Source of the DNA: Lyophyllum atratum
Lineage: Eukaryota; Basidiomycota; Agaricomycetes; Agaricales; Lyophyllaceae
Direction of reading: 5' to 3'
Length of the DNA stretch: 64,000 nt
Assembly (NCBI GenBank): GCA_014905825.1
Contig: JACGCN010000008.1
Span: forward strand, 868,001-932,000
Below the pieces are notes generated by a model. That model ran no database searches. It was not told the DNA's origin and saw only the letters and a list, made by a program, of their open reading frames with translations. The translations under genes were made by a program, and so were the position numbers. Positions 49,909 to 61,220 of this stretch are shown here, in pieces. Numbering within the stretch: the stretch's first letter is position 1; the number at the start of each line of letters is the position of its first letter.

Positions 49909-49940
49909 GTTATCTGCCCGGCAACTTCCGGGCAGATAAC
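49909..49940. repeat. perfect hairpin in array unit (first copy)
   Basis: Arms GTTATCTGCCCG (49909-49920) and CGGGCAGATAAC (49929-49940) around an 8-nt loop. The hairpin recurs 33 bp into every unit; unit 3 has a 1-nt loss in the right arm. Confidence 0.97.
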
Positions 49941-50090
49941 TTTTGCTCGTCTTTCTGGTAAATCCTGAGCTCGACACAAGCTCTCAAGGGAGTATGAATG
50001 TATGTAGACATTCAGTGGAGGCTATTTATCGTATCTATGCTTTTTAATTGGAAAAATTGGTTGCGTGAGAGGAGACAGGCTGCCAAGAGC

Positions 50091-50155
50091 TATCTGCCAC
50101 CCTCAAAAGTTATCTGCCACAAGCCCTATGTTATCTGCCATCAGTTATCTCTGCA
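50091..50155. repeat. iteron-like TATCTGCC direct repeats (first copy)
   Basis: TATCTGCC at 50091, 50111 and 50132, followed by the related TATCTCTGC at about 50146. Spacing of 20-21 bp puts them on one face of the helix. The same octamer forms the hairpin arms. Present in every unit. Confidence 0.9.
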
Positions 50156-50436
50156 TTCTGTGGACCTTCCTGCCCCCCCCCAAAAAAAGAATGACATAAG
50201 CTATTTTTCACTGGATGCCATATCTCTGAGCTGGTGGAAATTCAGTGGTTTGCTGTTGCACAATGAATGTTATTCAGTAGTAGAGACTTCATTGAAATCT
50301 TCTCAGCCCTTCCCAGCTTGCACTTGTGCACGATTAATGCCCAAATTTGATTGTGGGGGGAGATTGAGTTCATAGAACGCGTGCTGAGGTCCCAAAGACT
50401 TCACATTCTGTTCTCAATGAGAAAGACGTTGGTCGA

Positions 50437-50458
50437 CGCGTCGCATGCGCGCGACGCG
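50437..50458. repeat. CpG-rich palindrome in array unit (first copy)
   Basis: CGCGTCGC (50437-50444) and GCGACGCG (50451-50458) around ATGCGC, conserved in all twelve units apart from one inserted base in unit 3. Confidence 0.9.
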
Positions 50459-50601
50459 ATTCTGACGTGTCGGACTTTGAATTGCCGATCATCTCGAAAA
50501 CTCGACGCTCGTGCTGGGATTCCGGACACAAAAATTGAGTTTTTGTGATGCTGCGGGGGCCATGCAATGCAGGCTAGGGTCCTCCCTACTTCTGAGAGAT
50601 A

Positions 50602-50635
50602 AGAATTCGAAAATCTGAGCAGATTTCCGAATTCT
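50602..50635. repeat. 16-bp near-perfect palindrome in array unit (first copy)
   Basis: AGAATTCGAAAATCTG and CAGATTTCCGAATTCT are inverted with one mismatch and a 2-nt centre. It is followed directly by the pyrimidine tract. Conserved in all units. Confidence 0.95.
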
Positions 50636-53600
50636 CTCCCTTCCCCTTTCTTTTCTTTCTTTTTCTTTGTAATATACCCAGTACTACGAGCGGAAAACCT
50701 ATCTCGGCTTACCGATCATATTGCTGGGTAGTTATCTGCCCGGCAACTTCCGGGCAGATAACTTTGCTCGTCCTTTCTGGTAAATCCTGAGCTCGACACA
50801 AGCTCTCAAGGGAGTATGAATGTATGTAGACATTCAGTGGAGGCTATTATCGTATCTATGCTTTTTAATTGGAAAAATTGGTTGCGTGAGAGGAGACAGG
50901 CTGCCAAGAGCTATCTGCCACCCTCAAAAGTTATCTGCCAAAGCCCTATGTTATCTGCCAATCAGTTATCTCTGCATTCTGTGGACCTTCCTGCCCCCCC
51001 CAAAAAAGAATGACATAAGCTATTTTTCACTGGATGCCATATCTCTGAGCTGGTGGAAATTCAGTGGTTTGCTGTTGCACAATGAATGTTATTCAGTAGT
51101 AGAGACTTCATTGAATCTTCTCAGCCCTTCCCAGCTTGCACTTGTGCACGATTAATGCCCAAATTTGATTGTGGGGGGAGATTTGAGTTCATAGAACGCG
51201 TGCTGAGGTCCCAAAGACTTCACATTCTGTTCTCAATGAGAAAGACGTTGGTCGACGCGTCGCATGCGCGCGACGCGATTCTGACGTGTCGGACTTTGAA
51301 TTGCCGATCATCTCGAAAACTCGACGCTCGTGCTGGGATTCCGGACACAAAAATTGAGTTTTTGTGATGCTGCGGGGGCCATGCAATGCAGGCTAGGGTC
51401 CTCCCTACTTCTGAGAGATAAGAATTCGAAAATCTGAGCAGATTTCCGAATTCTCTCCCTTCCCCTTTCTTTTCTTTCTTTTTCTTTGTAATATACCCAG
51501 TACTACGAGCGGAAAACCTATCTCGGCTTACCGATCATATTGCTGGGTAGTTATCTGCCCGGCAACTTCCGGGCAGATACTTTTGCTCGTCTTTCTGGTA
51601 AATCCTGAGCTCGACACAAGCTCTCAAGGGAGTATGAATGTATGTAGACATTCAGTGGAGGCTATTTATCGTATCTATGCTTTTTAATTGGAAAAATTGG
51701 TTGCGTGAGAGGAGACAGGCTGCCAAGAGCTATCTGCCACCCTCAAAAGTTATCTGCCACAAGCCCTATGTTATCTGCCAATCAGTTATCTCTGCATTCT
51801 GTGGACCTTCCTGCCCCCCCCCAAAAAGAATGACATAAGCTATTTTTCACTGGATGCCATATCTCTGAGCTGGTGGAAATTCAGTGGTTTGCTGTTGCAC
51901 AATGAATGTTATTCAGTAGTAGAGACTTCATTGAAATCTTCTCAGCCCTTCCCAGCTTGCACTTGTGCACAATTAATGCCCAAATTTGATTGTGGGGGGA
52001 GATTTGAGTTCATAGAACGCGTGCTGAGGTCCCAAAGACTTCACATTCTGTTCTCAATGAGAAAGACGTTGGTCGACGCGTCGCATTGCGCGCGACGCGA
52101 TTCTGACGTGTCGGACTTTGAATTGCCGATCATCTCGAAAACTCGAACGCTCGTGCTGGGATTCCGGACACAAAAATTGAGTTTTTGTGATGCTGCGGGG
52201 GCCATGCAATGCAGGCTAGGGTCCTCCCTACTTCTGAGAGATAAGAATTCGAAAATCTGAGCAGATTTCCGAATTCTCTCCCTTCCCTTTCTTTTCTTTC
52301 TTTTTCCTTTGTAATATACCCAGTACTACGAGCGGAAAACCTATCTCGGCTTACCGATCATATTGCTGGGTAGTTATCTGCCCGGCAACTTCCGGGCAGA
52401 TAACTTTTGCTCGTCTTTCTGGTAAAATCCTGAGCTCGACACAAGCTCTCAAGGGAGTATGAATGTATGTAGACATTCAGTGGAGGCTATTTATCGTATC
52501 TATGCTTTTTAATTGGAAAAATTGGTTGCGTGAGAGGAGACAGGCTGCAAGAGCTATCTGCCACCCTCAAAAGTTATCTGCCCACAAGCCCTATGTTATC
52601 TGCCAATCAGTTATCTCTGCATTCTGTGGACCTTCCTGCCCCCCCCCAAAAAAGAATGACATAAGCTATTTTTCACTGGATGCCATATCTCTGAGCTGGT
52701 GGAAATTCAGTGGTTTGCTGTTGCACAATGAATGTTATTCAGTAGTAGAGACTTCATTGAAATCTTCTCAGCCCTTCCAGCTTGCACTTGTGCACGATTA
52801 ATGCCCAAATTTGATTGTGGGGGGAGATTTGAGTTCATAGAACGCGTGCTGAGGTCCCAAAGACTTCACATTCTGTTCTCAATGAGAAAGACGTTGGTCG
52901 ACGCGTCGCATGCGCGCGACGCGATTCTGACGTGTCGGACTTTGAATTGCCGATCATCTCGAAAACTCGACGCTCGTGCTGGGATTCCGGACACAAAAAT
53001 TGAGTTTTTGTGATGCTGCGGGGGCCATGCAATGCAGGCTAGGGTCCTCCCTACTTCTGAGAGATAAGAATTCGAAAATCTGAGCAGATTTCCGAATTCT
53101 CTCCCTTCCCCTTTCTTTTCTTTCTTTTCTTTGTAATATACCCAGTACTACGAGCGGAAAACCTATCTCGGCTTACCGATCATATTGCTGGGTAGTTATC
53201 TGCCCGGCAACTTCCGGGCAGATAACTTTTGCTCGTCTTTCTGGTAAATCCTGAGCTCGACACAAGCTCTCAAGGGAGTATGAATGTATGTAGACATTCA
53301 GTGGAGGCTATTTATCGTATCTATGCTTTTTAATTGGAAAAATTGGTTGCGTGAGAGGAGACAGGCTGCCAAGAGCTATCTGCCACCCTCAAAAGTTATC
53401 TGCCACAAGCCCTATGTTATCTGCCAATCAGTTATCTCTGCATTCTGTGGACCTTCCTGCCCCCCCCCAAAAAAGAATGACATAAGCTATTTTTCACTGG
53501 ATGCCATATCTCTGAGCTGGTGGAAATTCAGTGGTTTGCTGTTTGCACAATGAATGTTATTCAGTAGTAGAGACTTCATTGAAATCTTCTCAGCCCTTCC

Positions 53601-56600
53601 CAGCTTGCACTTGTGCACGATTAATGCCCAAATTGATTGTGGGGGGAGATTTGAGTTCATAGAACGCGTGCTGAGGTCCCAAAGACTTCACATTCTGTTC
53701 TCAATGAGAAAGACGTTGGTCGACGCGTCGCATGCGCGCGACGCGATTCTGACGTGTCGGACTTTGAATTGCCGATCATCTCGAAAACTCGACGCTCGTG
53801 CTGGGATTCCGGACACAAAAATTGAGTTTTTGTGATGCTGCGGGGGCCATGCAATGCAGGCTAGGGTCCTCCCTACTTCTGAGAGATAAGAATTCGAAAA
53901 TCTGAGCAGATTTCCGAATTCTCTCCCTTCCCCTTTCTTTTCTTTCTTTTCTTTGTAATATACCCAGTACTACGAGCGGAAAACCTATCTCGGCTTACCG
54001 ATCATATTGCTGGGTAGTTATCTGCCCGGCAACTTCCGGGCAGATAACTTTTGCTCGTCTTTCTGGTAAATCCTGAGCTCGACACAAGCTCTCAAGGGAG
54101 TATGAATGTATGTAGACATTCAGTGGAGGCTATTTATCGTATCTATGCTTTTTAATTGGAAAAATTGGTTGCGTGAGAGGAGACAGGCTGCCAAGAGCTA
54201 TCTGCCACCCTCAAAAGTTATCTGCCACAAGCCCTATGTTATCTGCCAATCAGTTATCTCTGCATTCTGTGGACCTTCCTGCCCCCCCCCAAAAAAGAAT
54301 GACATAAGCTATTTTTCACTGGATGCCATATCTCTGAGCTGGTGGAAATTCAGTGGTTTGCTGTTGCACAATGAATGTTATTCAGTAGTAGAGACTTCAT
54401 TGAAATCTTCTCAGCCCTTCCCAGCTTGCACTTGTGCACGATTAATGCCCAAATTTGATTGTGGGGGGAGATTTGAGTTCATAGAACGCGTGCTGAGGTC
54501 CCAAAGACTTCACATTCTGTTCTCAATGAGAAAGACGTTGGTCGACGCGTCGCATGCGCGCGACGCGATTCTGACGTGTCGGACTTTGAATTGCCGATCA
54601 TCTCGAAAACTCGACGCTCGTGCTGGGATTCCGGACACAAAAATTGAGTTTTTGTGATGCTGCGGGGGCCATGCAATGCAGGCTAGGGTCCTCCCTACTT
54701 CTGAGAGATAAGAATTCGAAAATCTGAGCAGATTTCCGAATTCTCTCCCTTCCCCTTTCTTTTCTTTCTTTTTCTTTGTAATATACCCAGTACTACGAGC
54801 GGAAAACCTATCTCGGCTTACCGATCATATTGCTGGGTAGTTATCTGCCCGGCAACTTCCGGGCAGATAACTTTTGCTCGTCTTTCTGGTAAATCCTGAG
54901 CTCGACACAAGCTCTCAAGGGAGTATGAATGTATGTAGACATTCAGTGGAGGCTATTTATCGTATCTATGCTTTTTAATTGGAAAAATTGGTTGCGTGAG
55001 AGGAGACAGGCTGCCAAGAGCTATCTGCCACCCTCAAAAGTTATCTGCCACAAGCCCTATGTTATCTGCCAATCAGTTATCTCTGCATTCTGTGGACCTT
55101 CCTGCCCCCCCCCAAAAAAGAATGACATAAGCTATTTTTCACTGGATGCCATATCTCTGAGCTGGTGGAAATTCAGTGGTTTGCTGTTGCACAATGAATG
55201 TTATTCAGTAGTAGAGACTTCATTGAAATCTTCTCAGCCCTTCCCAGCTTGCACTTGTGCACGATTAATGCCCAAATTTGATTGTGGGGGGAGATTTGAG
55301 TTCATAGAACGCGTGCTGAGGTCCCAAAGACTTCACATTCTGTTCTCAATGAGAAAGACGTTGGTCGACGCGTCGCATGCGCGCGACGCGATTCTGACGT
55401 GTCGGACTTTGAATTGCCGATCATCTCGAAAACTCGACGCTCGTGCTGGGATTCCGGACACAAAAATTGAGTTTTTGTGATGCTGCGGGGGCCATGCAAT
55501 GCAGGCTAGGTCCTCCCTACTTCTGAGAGATAAGAATTCGAAAATCTGAGCAGATTTCCGAATTCTCTCCCTTCCCCTTTCTTTTCTTTCTTTTTTCTTT
55601 GTAATATACCCAGTACTACGAGCGGAAAAACCTATCTCGGCTTACCGATCATATTGCTGGGTAGTTATCTGCCCGGCAACTTCCGGGCAGATAACTTTTG
55701 CTCGTCTTTCTGGTAAATCCTGAGCTCGACACAAGCTCTCAAGGGAGTATGAATGTATGTAGACATTCAGTGGAGGCTATTTATCGTATCTATGCTTTTT
55801 AATTGGAAAAATTGGTTGCGTGAGAGGAGACAGGCTGCCAAGAGCTATCTGCCACCCTCAAAAGTTATCTGCCACAAGCCCTATGTTATCTGCCAATCAG
55901 TTATCTCTGCATTCTGTGGACCTTCCTGCCCCCCCCCAAAAAAGAATGACATAAGCTATTTTTCACTGGATGCCATATCTCTGAGCTGGTGGAAATTCAG
56001 TGGTTTGCTGTTGCACAATGAATGTTATTCAGTAGTAGAGACTTCATTGAAATCTTCTCAGCCCTTCCCAGCTTGCACTTGTGCACAATTAATGCCCAAA
56101 TTTGATTGTGGGGGGAGATTTGAGTTCATAGAACGCGTGCTGAGGTCCCAAAGACTTCACATTCTGTTCTCAATGAGAAAGACGTTGGTCGACGCGTCGC
56201 ATGCGCGCGACGCGATTCTGACGTGTCGGACTTTGAATTGCCGATCATCTCGAAAACTCGACGCTCGTGCTGGGATTCCGGACACAAAAATGAGTTTTTG
56301 TGATGCTGCGGGGGCCATGCAATGCAGGCTAGGGTCCTCCCTACTTCTGAGAGATAAGAATTCGAAAATCTGAGCAGATTTCCGAATTCTCTCCCTTCCC
56401 CTTTCTTTTCTTTCTTTTTCTTTGTAATATACCCAGTACTACGAGCGGAAAACCTATCTCGGCTTACCGATCATATTGCTGGGTAGTTATCTGCCCGGCA
56501 ACTTCCGGGCAGATAACTTTTGCTCGTCTTCTGGTAAATCCTGAGCTCGACACAAGCTCTCAAGGGAGTATGAATGTATGTAGACATTCAGTGGAGGCTA

Positions 56601-59600
56601 TTTATCGTATCTATGCTTTTTAATTGGAAAAATTGGTTGCGTGAGAGGAGACAGGCTGCCAAGAGCTATCTGCCACCCTCAAAAGTTATCTGCCACAAGC
56701 CCTATGTTATCTGCCAATCAGTTATCTCTGCATTCTGTGGACCTTCCTGCCCCCCCCCAAAAAGAATGACATAAGCTATTTTTCACTGGATGCCATATCT
56801 CTGAGCTGGTGGAAATTCAGTGGTTTGCTGTTGCACAATGAATGTTATTCAGTAGTAGAGACTTCATTGAAATCTTCTCAGCCCTTCCCAGCTTGCACTT
56901 GTGCACGATTAATGCCCAAATTTGATTGTGGGGGGAGATTTGAGTTCATAGAACGCGTGCTGAGGTCCCAAAGACTTCACATTCTGTTTCTCAATGAGAA
57001 AGACGTTGGTCGACGCGTCGCATGCGCGCGACGCGATTCTGACGTGTCGGACTTTGAATTGCCGATCATCTCGAAAACTCGACGCTCGTGCTGGGATTCC
57101 GGACACAAAAATTGAGTTTTTGTGATGCTGCGGGGGCCATGCAATGCAGGCTAGGGTCCTCCCTACTTCTGAGAGATAAGAATTCGAAAATCTGAGCAGA
57201 TTTCCGAATTCTCTCCCTTCCCCTTTCTTTTCTTTCTTTTTCTTTGTAATATACCCAGTACTACGAGCGGAAAACCTATCTCGGCTTACCGATCATATTG
57301 CTGGGTAGTTATCTGCCCGGCAACTTCCGGGCAGATAACTTTTGCTCGTCTTTCTGGTAAATCCTGAGCTCGACACAAGCTCTCAAGGAGTATGAATGTA
57401 TGTAGACATTCAGTGGAGGCTATTTATCGTATCTATGCTTTTTAATTGGAAAAATTGGTTGCGTGAGAGGAGACAGGCTGCCAAGAGCTATCTGCCACCC
57501 TCAAAAGTTATCTGCCACAAGCCCTATGTTATCTGCCAATCAGTTTATCTCTGCATTCTGTGGACCTTCCTGCCCCCCCCCAAAAAGAATGACATAAGCT
57601 ATTTTTCACTGGATGCCATATCTCTGAGCTGGTGGAAATTCAGTGGTTTGCTGTTGCACAATGAATGTTATTCAGTAGTAGAGACTTCATTGAAATCTCT
57701 CAGCCCTTCCCAGCTTGCACTTGTGCACGATTAATGCCCAAATTTGATTGTGGGGGGAGATTTGAGTTCATAGAACGCGTGCTGAGGTCCCAAAGACTTC
57801 ACATTCTGTTCTCAATGAGAAAGACGTTGGTCGACGCGTCGCATGCGCGCGACGCGATTCTGACGTGTCGGACTTTGAATTGCCGATCATCTCGAAAACT
57901 CGACGCTCGTGCTGGGATTCCGGACACAAAAATTGAGTTTTTGTGATGCTGCGGGGGCCATGCAATGCAGGCTAGGGTCCTCCCTACTTCTGAGAGATAA
58001 GAATTCGAAAATCTGAGCAGATTTCCGAATTCTCTCCCTTCCCCTTTCTTTTCTTTCTTTTTCTTTGTAATATACCCAGTACTACGAGCGGAAAACCTAT
58101 CTCGGCTTACCGATCATATTGCTGGGTAGTTATCTGCCCGGCAACTTCCGGGCAGATAACTTTTGCTCGTCTTTCTGGTAAATCCTGAGCTCGACACAAG
58201 CTCTCAAGGGAGTATGAATGTATGTAGACATTCAGTGGAGGCTATTTATCGTATCTATGCTTTTTAATTGGAAAATTGGTTGCGTGAGAGGAGACAGGCT
58301 GCCAAGAGCTATCTGCCACCCTCAAAAGTTATCTGCCACAAGCCCTATGTTATCTGCCAATCAGTTATCTCTGCATTCTGTGGACCTTCCTGCCCCCCCC
58401 AAAAAAGAATGACATAAGCTATTTTTCACTGGATGCCATATCTCTGAGCTGGTGGAAATTCAGTGGTTTGCTGTTGCACAATGAATGTTATTCAGTAGTA
58501 GAGACTTCATTGAAATCTTCTCAGCCCTTCCCAGCTTGCACTTGTGCACGATTAATGCCCAAATTTGATTGTGGGGGGAGATTTGAGTTCATAGAACGCG
58601 TGCTGAGGTCCCAAAGACTTCACATTCTGTTCTCAATGAGAAAGACGTTGGTCGACGCGTCGCATGCGCGCGACGCGATTCTGACGTGTCGGACTTTGAA
58701 TTGCCGATCATCTCGAAAACTCGACGCTCGTGCTGGGATTCCGGACACAAAAATTGAGTTTTTGTGATGCTGCGGGGGCCATGCAATGCAGGCTAGGGTC
58801 CTCCCTACTTCTGAGAGATAAGAATTCGAAAATCTGAGCAGATTTCCGAATTCTCTCCCTTCCCCTTTCTTTTCTTTCTTTTTCTTTGTAATATACCCAG
58901 TACTACGAGCGGAAAACCTATCTCGGCTTACCGATCATATTGCTGGGTAGTTATCTGCCCGGCAACTTCCGGGCAGATAACTTTTGCTCGTCTTTCTGGT
59001 AAATCCTGAGCTCGACACAAGCTCTCAAGGGAGTATGAATGTATGTAGACATTCAGTGGAGGCTATTTATCGTATCTATGCTTTTTAATTGGAAAAATTG
59101 GTTGCGTGAGAGGAGACAGGCTGCCAAGAGCTATCTGCCACCCTCAAAAGTTATCTGCCACAAGCCCTATGTTATCTGCCAATCAGTTATCTCTGCATTC
59201 TGTGGACCTTCCTGCCCCCCCCCAAAAAAGAATGACATAAGCTATTTTTCACTGGATGCCATATCTCTGAGCTGGTGGAAATTCAGTGGTTTGCTGTTGC
59301 ACAATGAATGTTATTCAGTAGTAGAGACTTCATTGAAATCTTCTCAGCCCTTCCCAGCTTGCACTTGTGCACGATTAATGCCCAAATTTGATTGTGGGGG
59401 GAGATTTGAGTTCATAGAACGCGTGCTGAGGTCCCAAAGACTTCACATTCTGTTCTCAATGAGAAAGACGTTGGTCGACGCGTCGCATGCGCGCGACGCG
59501 ATTCTGACGTGTCGGACTTTGAATTGCCGATCATCTCGAAAACTCGACGCTCGTGCTGGGATTCCGGACACAAAATTGAGTTTTTTGTGATGCTGCGGGG

Positions 59601-59801
59601 GCCATGCAATGCAGGCTAGGGTCCTCCCTACTTCTGAGAGATAAGAATTCGAAAATCTGAGCAGATTTCCGAATTCTCTCCCTTCCCCTTTCTTTTCTTT
59701 CTTTTTCTTTGTAATATACCCAGTACTACGAGCGGAAAACCCCTATCTCTACCCACACCGCGAAAGATAGTGAGCTCGAGCTTATCTCTTGCAACAGTCA
59801 T

Positions 59802-61220
59802 ATGTCCACAGTAACAGACTCCGTCATCTTTCGAAACATCTTCTCTTCACCATCGTCGTCGGCCATCTGGTCCGACAAGACCCGTACCGCCTACTACCTT
59901 CGATTCGAATCTGCACTTGCCACGGCCCAGGCGCGATTGGGCGTTATACCAGAGAAGGCTGCGCATGCTATCGCGGAGAAATGTGATATCGGACTGATCG
60001 ACATGGAAGAGCTGGAAAGCGAGACCCGTAGGATTGGGTACCCTATTCTGCCGGTCGTGAAGCAACTTGTGCGCATGGTGAACGAAGTCGAACCCGGCCT
60101 GGGAGAATGGGCGCATTGGGGTGCGACTACGCAGGTAAACCTTTCTGACTACTTCACTCCGTCGTCTGAGGGATCCGAGTGCTGAAGTAGATTATCAGGA
60201 TGTCACGGACACAGCGACAATTCTCCAGCTGCGCGACACATGTCAGTTGGTGTCGAAGTCCTTGGAGAACATTACGTCTGCGCTCCGCGAACTCGCGCGG
60301 ACGCATGCTTCCACTCCCATGGCAGCCCGATCTAATTTGCAGCAAGCCGTGCCGATCACCTTTGGCTTCAAGATGGCACGATTGCTCTCCACCTTCCAAA
60401 GGCATCAAGCCAGGCTCGTCGAAATTCTCCCGCGAATGCTTGTGATCCAGTTTGGGGGTGCAGCAGGAACCCTTGCTACCATCTCCGATACTGGAGTCGC
60501 GTTCCAGGTGCAGGAAGAGCTCGCCAAGGAGCTCGGCCTCGGGGTTCCAGAAATAGCATGGCACACCGAAAGAGACCGGATAGCAGAAATAGGAGCCTTT
60601 TTTGCGATGGTGACCGGGACGTGCGCTAAGTTCGCGTTTGACGTGAAGTTGCTGATGCAGACCGAGGTCGGGGAGGTTTCGGAGCCGTATTATGCTCATC
60701 GCGGATCGAGCAGCACAATGCCACAGAAAAGGAATCCCGTGTCGAGCGTTTATATAACCGCCATGGCGAGCACTGTGCGACAGCTAAGTGCAGCCCTATG
60801 TGATGCAATGGTCGAAGACCATGAGCGGAGCACGGGGCCTTGGAGATCGAGTGGATCGTGCTCCCTCAGATCTGCACCATGACACATGCAATCCTGACGC
60901 ATACCCAAGAGCTCATAGAGGGTTTGGAGGTTCATCCCGAGGCGATGAGTAGGAATCTGGACTTGACGAAGGGCGCAATCGCCAGTGAGGCGGTGATGAT
61001 GGGTTTGGGGAAGTTTGTTGGGAGGCAAGTCGCTCATGATCTGATTTATGACCTTTGCAGGAAGGCGGTCCAAGAAGATCGGCCTCTCATTGAGTTATTA
61101 TCCGAGAGTGAAGAAGTTTCAAAATCCGGGTTAACGAGGGCCGAACTGGAAAAATTGTGCGACCCTAGGAACTACATCGGCCTGAGCAAAGAGATGGTGC
61201 ACCGAGTAACAGAGCAGTAG
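59802..61220 (+). CDS. fumarase/aspartase-superfamily lyase (3-carboxymuconate cycloisomerase or adenylosuccinate lyase type), frameshifted
   Basis: Start MSTVTDSVIFRNIFSSPSSS. Then AIWSDKTRTAYYLRFESALA, GEWAHWGATTQ|DVTDTATILQLRD across an intron (about 60135-60197), MAARSNLQQAVPITFGFKMA, QFGGAAGTLATI, IAWHTERDRIAEIGAFFAMV and the superfamily signature GSSSTMPQKRNPVSS. MVEDHERSTGPW should continue into xIEWIVLPQICTM, but the frame shifts at 60841-60843: one base is missing and the unshifted frame stops at 60882. The rest is intact to LSKEMVHRVTEQ. The HWGATTQD and RSNLQQA blocks look closest to bacterial PcaB-type 3-carboxy-cis,cis-muconate cycloisomerases. It is either a sequence error or a recent pseudogene. 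The gene starts about 60 bp after the tandem array. Confidence 0.88.

Larger units (their letters stand above)
49876..59741. repeat. tandem array of twelve ~822-bp units
   Basis: Unit starts: 49876, 50698, 51517, 52340, 53162, 53984, 54807, 55631, 56453, 57275, 58096, 58917. Spacings are 819-824 bp. The copies are almost identical; nearly all differences are single-base indels, often in homopolymers. Each unit holds, in order: a perfect hairpin (GTTATCTGCCCG arms), direct repeats of TATCTGCC, a C8A6 tract, a CpG-rich palindrome, a 16-bp near-perfect palindrome and a pyrimidine tract (cttcccctttcttttctttc). A further partial start (cctatctc) follows at 59742-59749. No known transposase, rRNA or tRNA sequence is present. 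It could be a satellite, an expanded transposon terminus or rolling-circle product. Confidence 0.98.

Noticed and set aside
49909..49940. Helitron 3' hairpin
   Set aside because: A stable hairpin is present, but no CTRR end lies just after it and no RepHel protein is encoded, so a Helitron cannot be claimed from this alone.
54106..54657. 183-codon plus-strand frame in the array units (intact in units 6, 7 and 12, longer in unit 8)
   Set aside because: It overlaps the iterons, the C8A6 tract and both the CpG palindrome and non-coding-looking sequence, is broken by indels in most units, and shows no domain. It is most likely open by chance in a repeated sequence.
54479..54676. 65-codon minus-strand frame repeated in most units (starts MHGPRSITKTQF)
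   Set aside because: It is preserved only because the units are nearly identical; no independent evidence of coding.
49876..59741. CRISPR array or rDNA intergenic spacer
   Set aside because: Units are 822 bp with no spacer/repeat alternation and the genome is eukaryotic; no rRNA gene lies within or next to the array.
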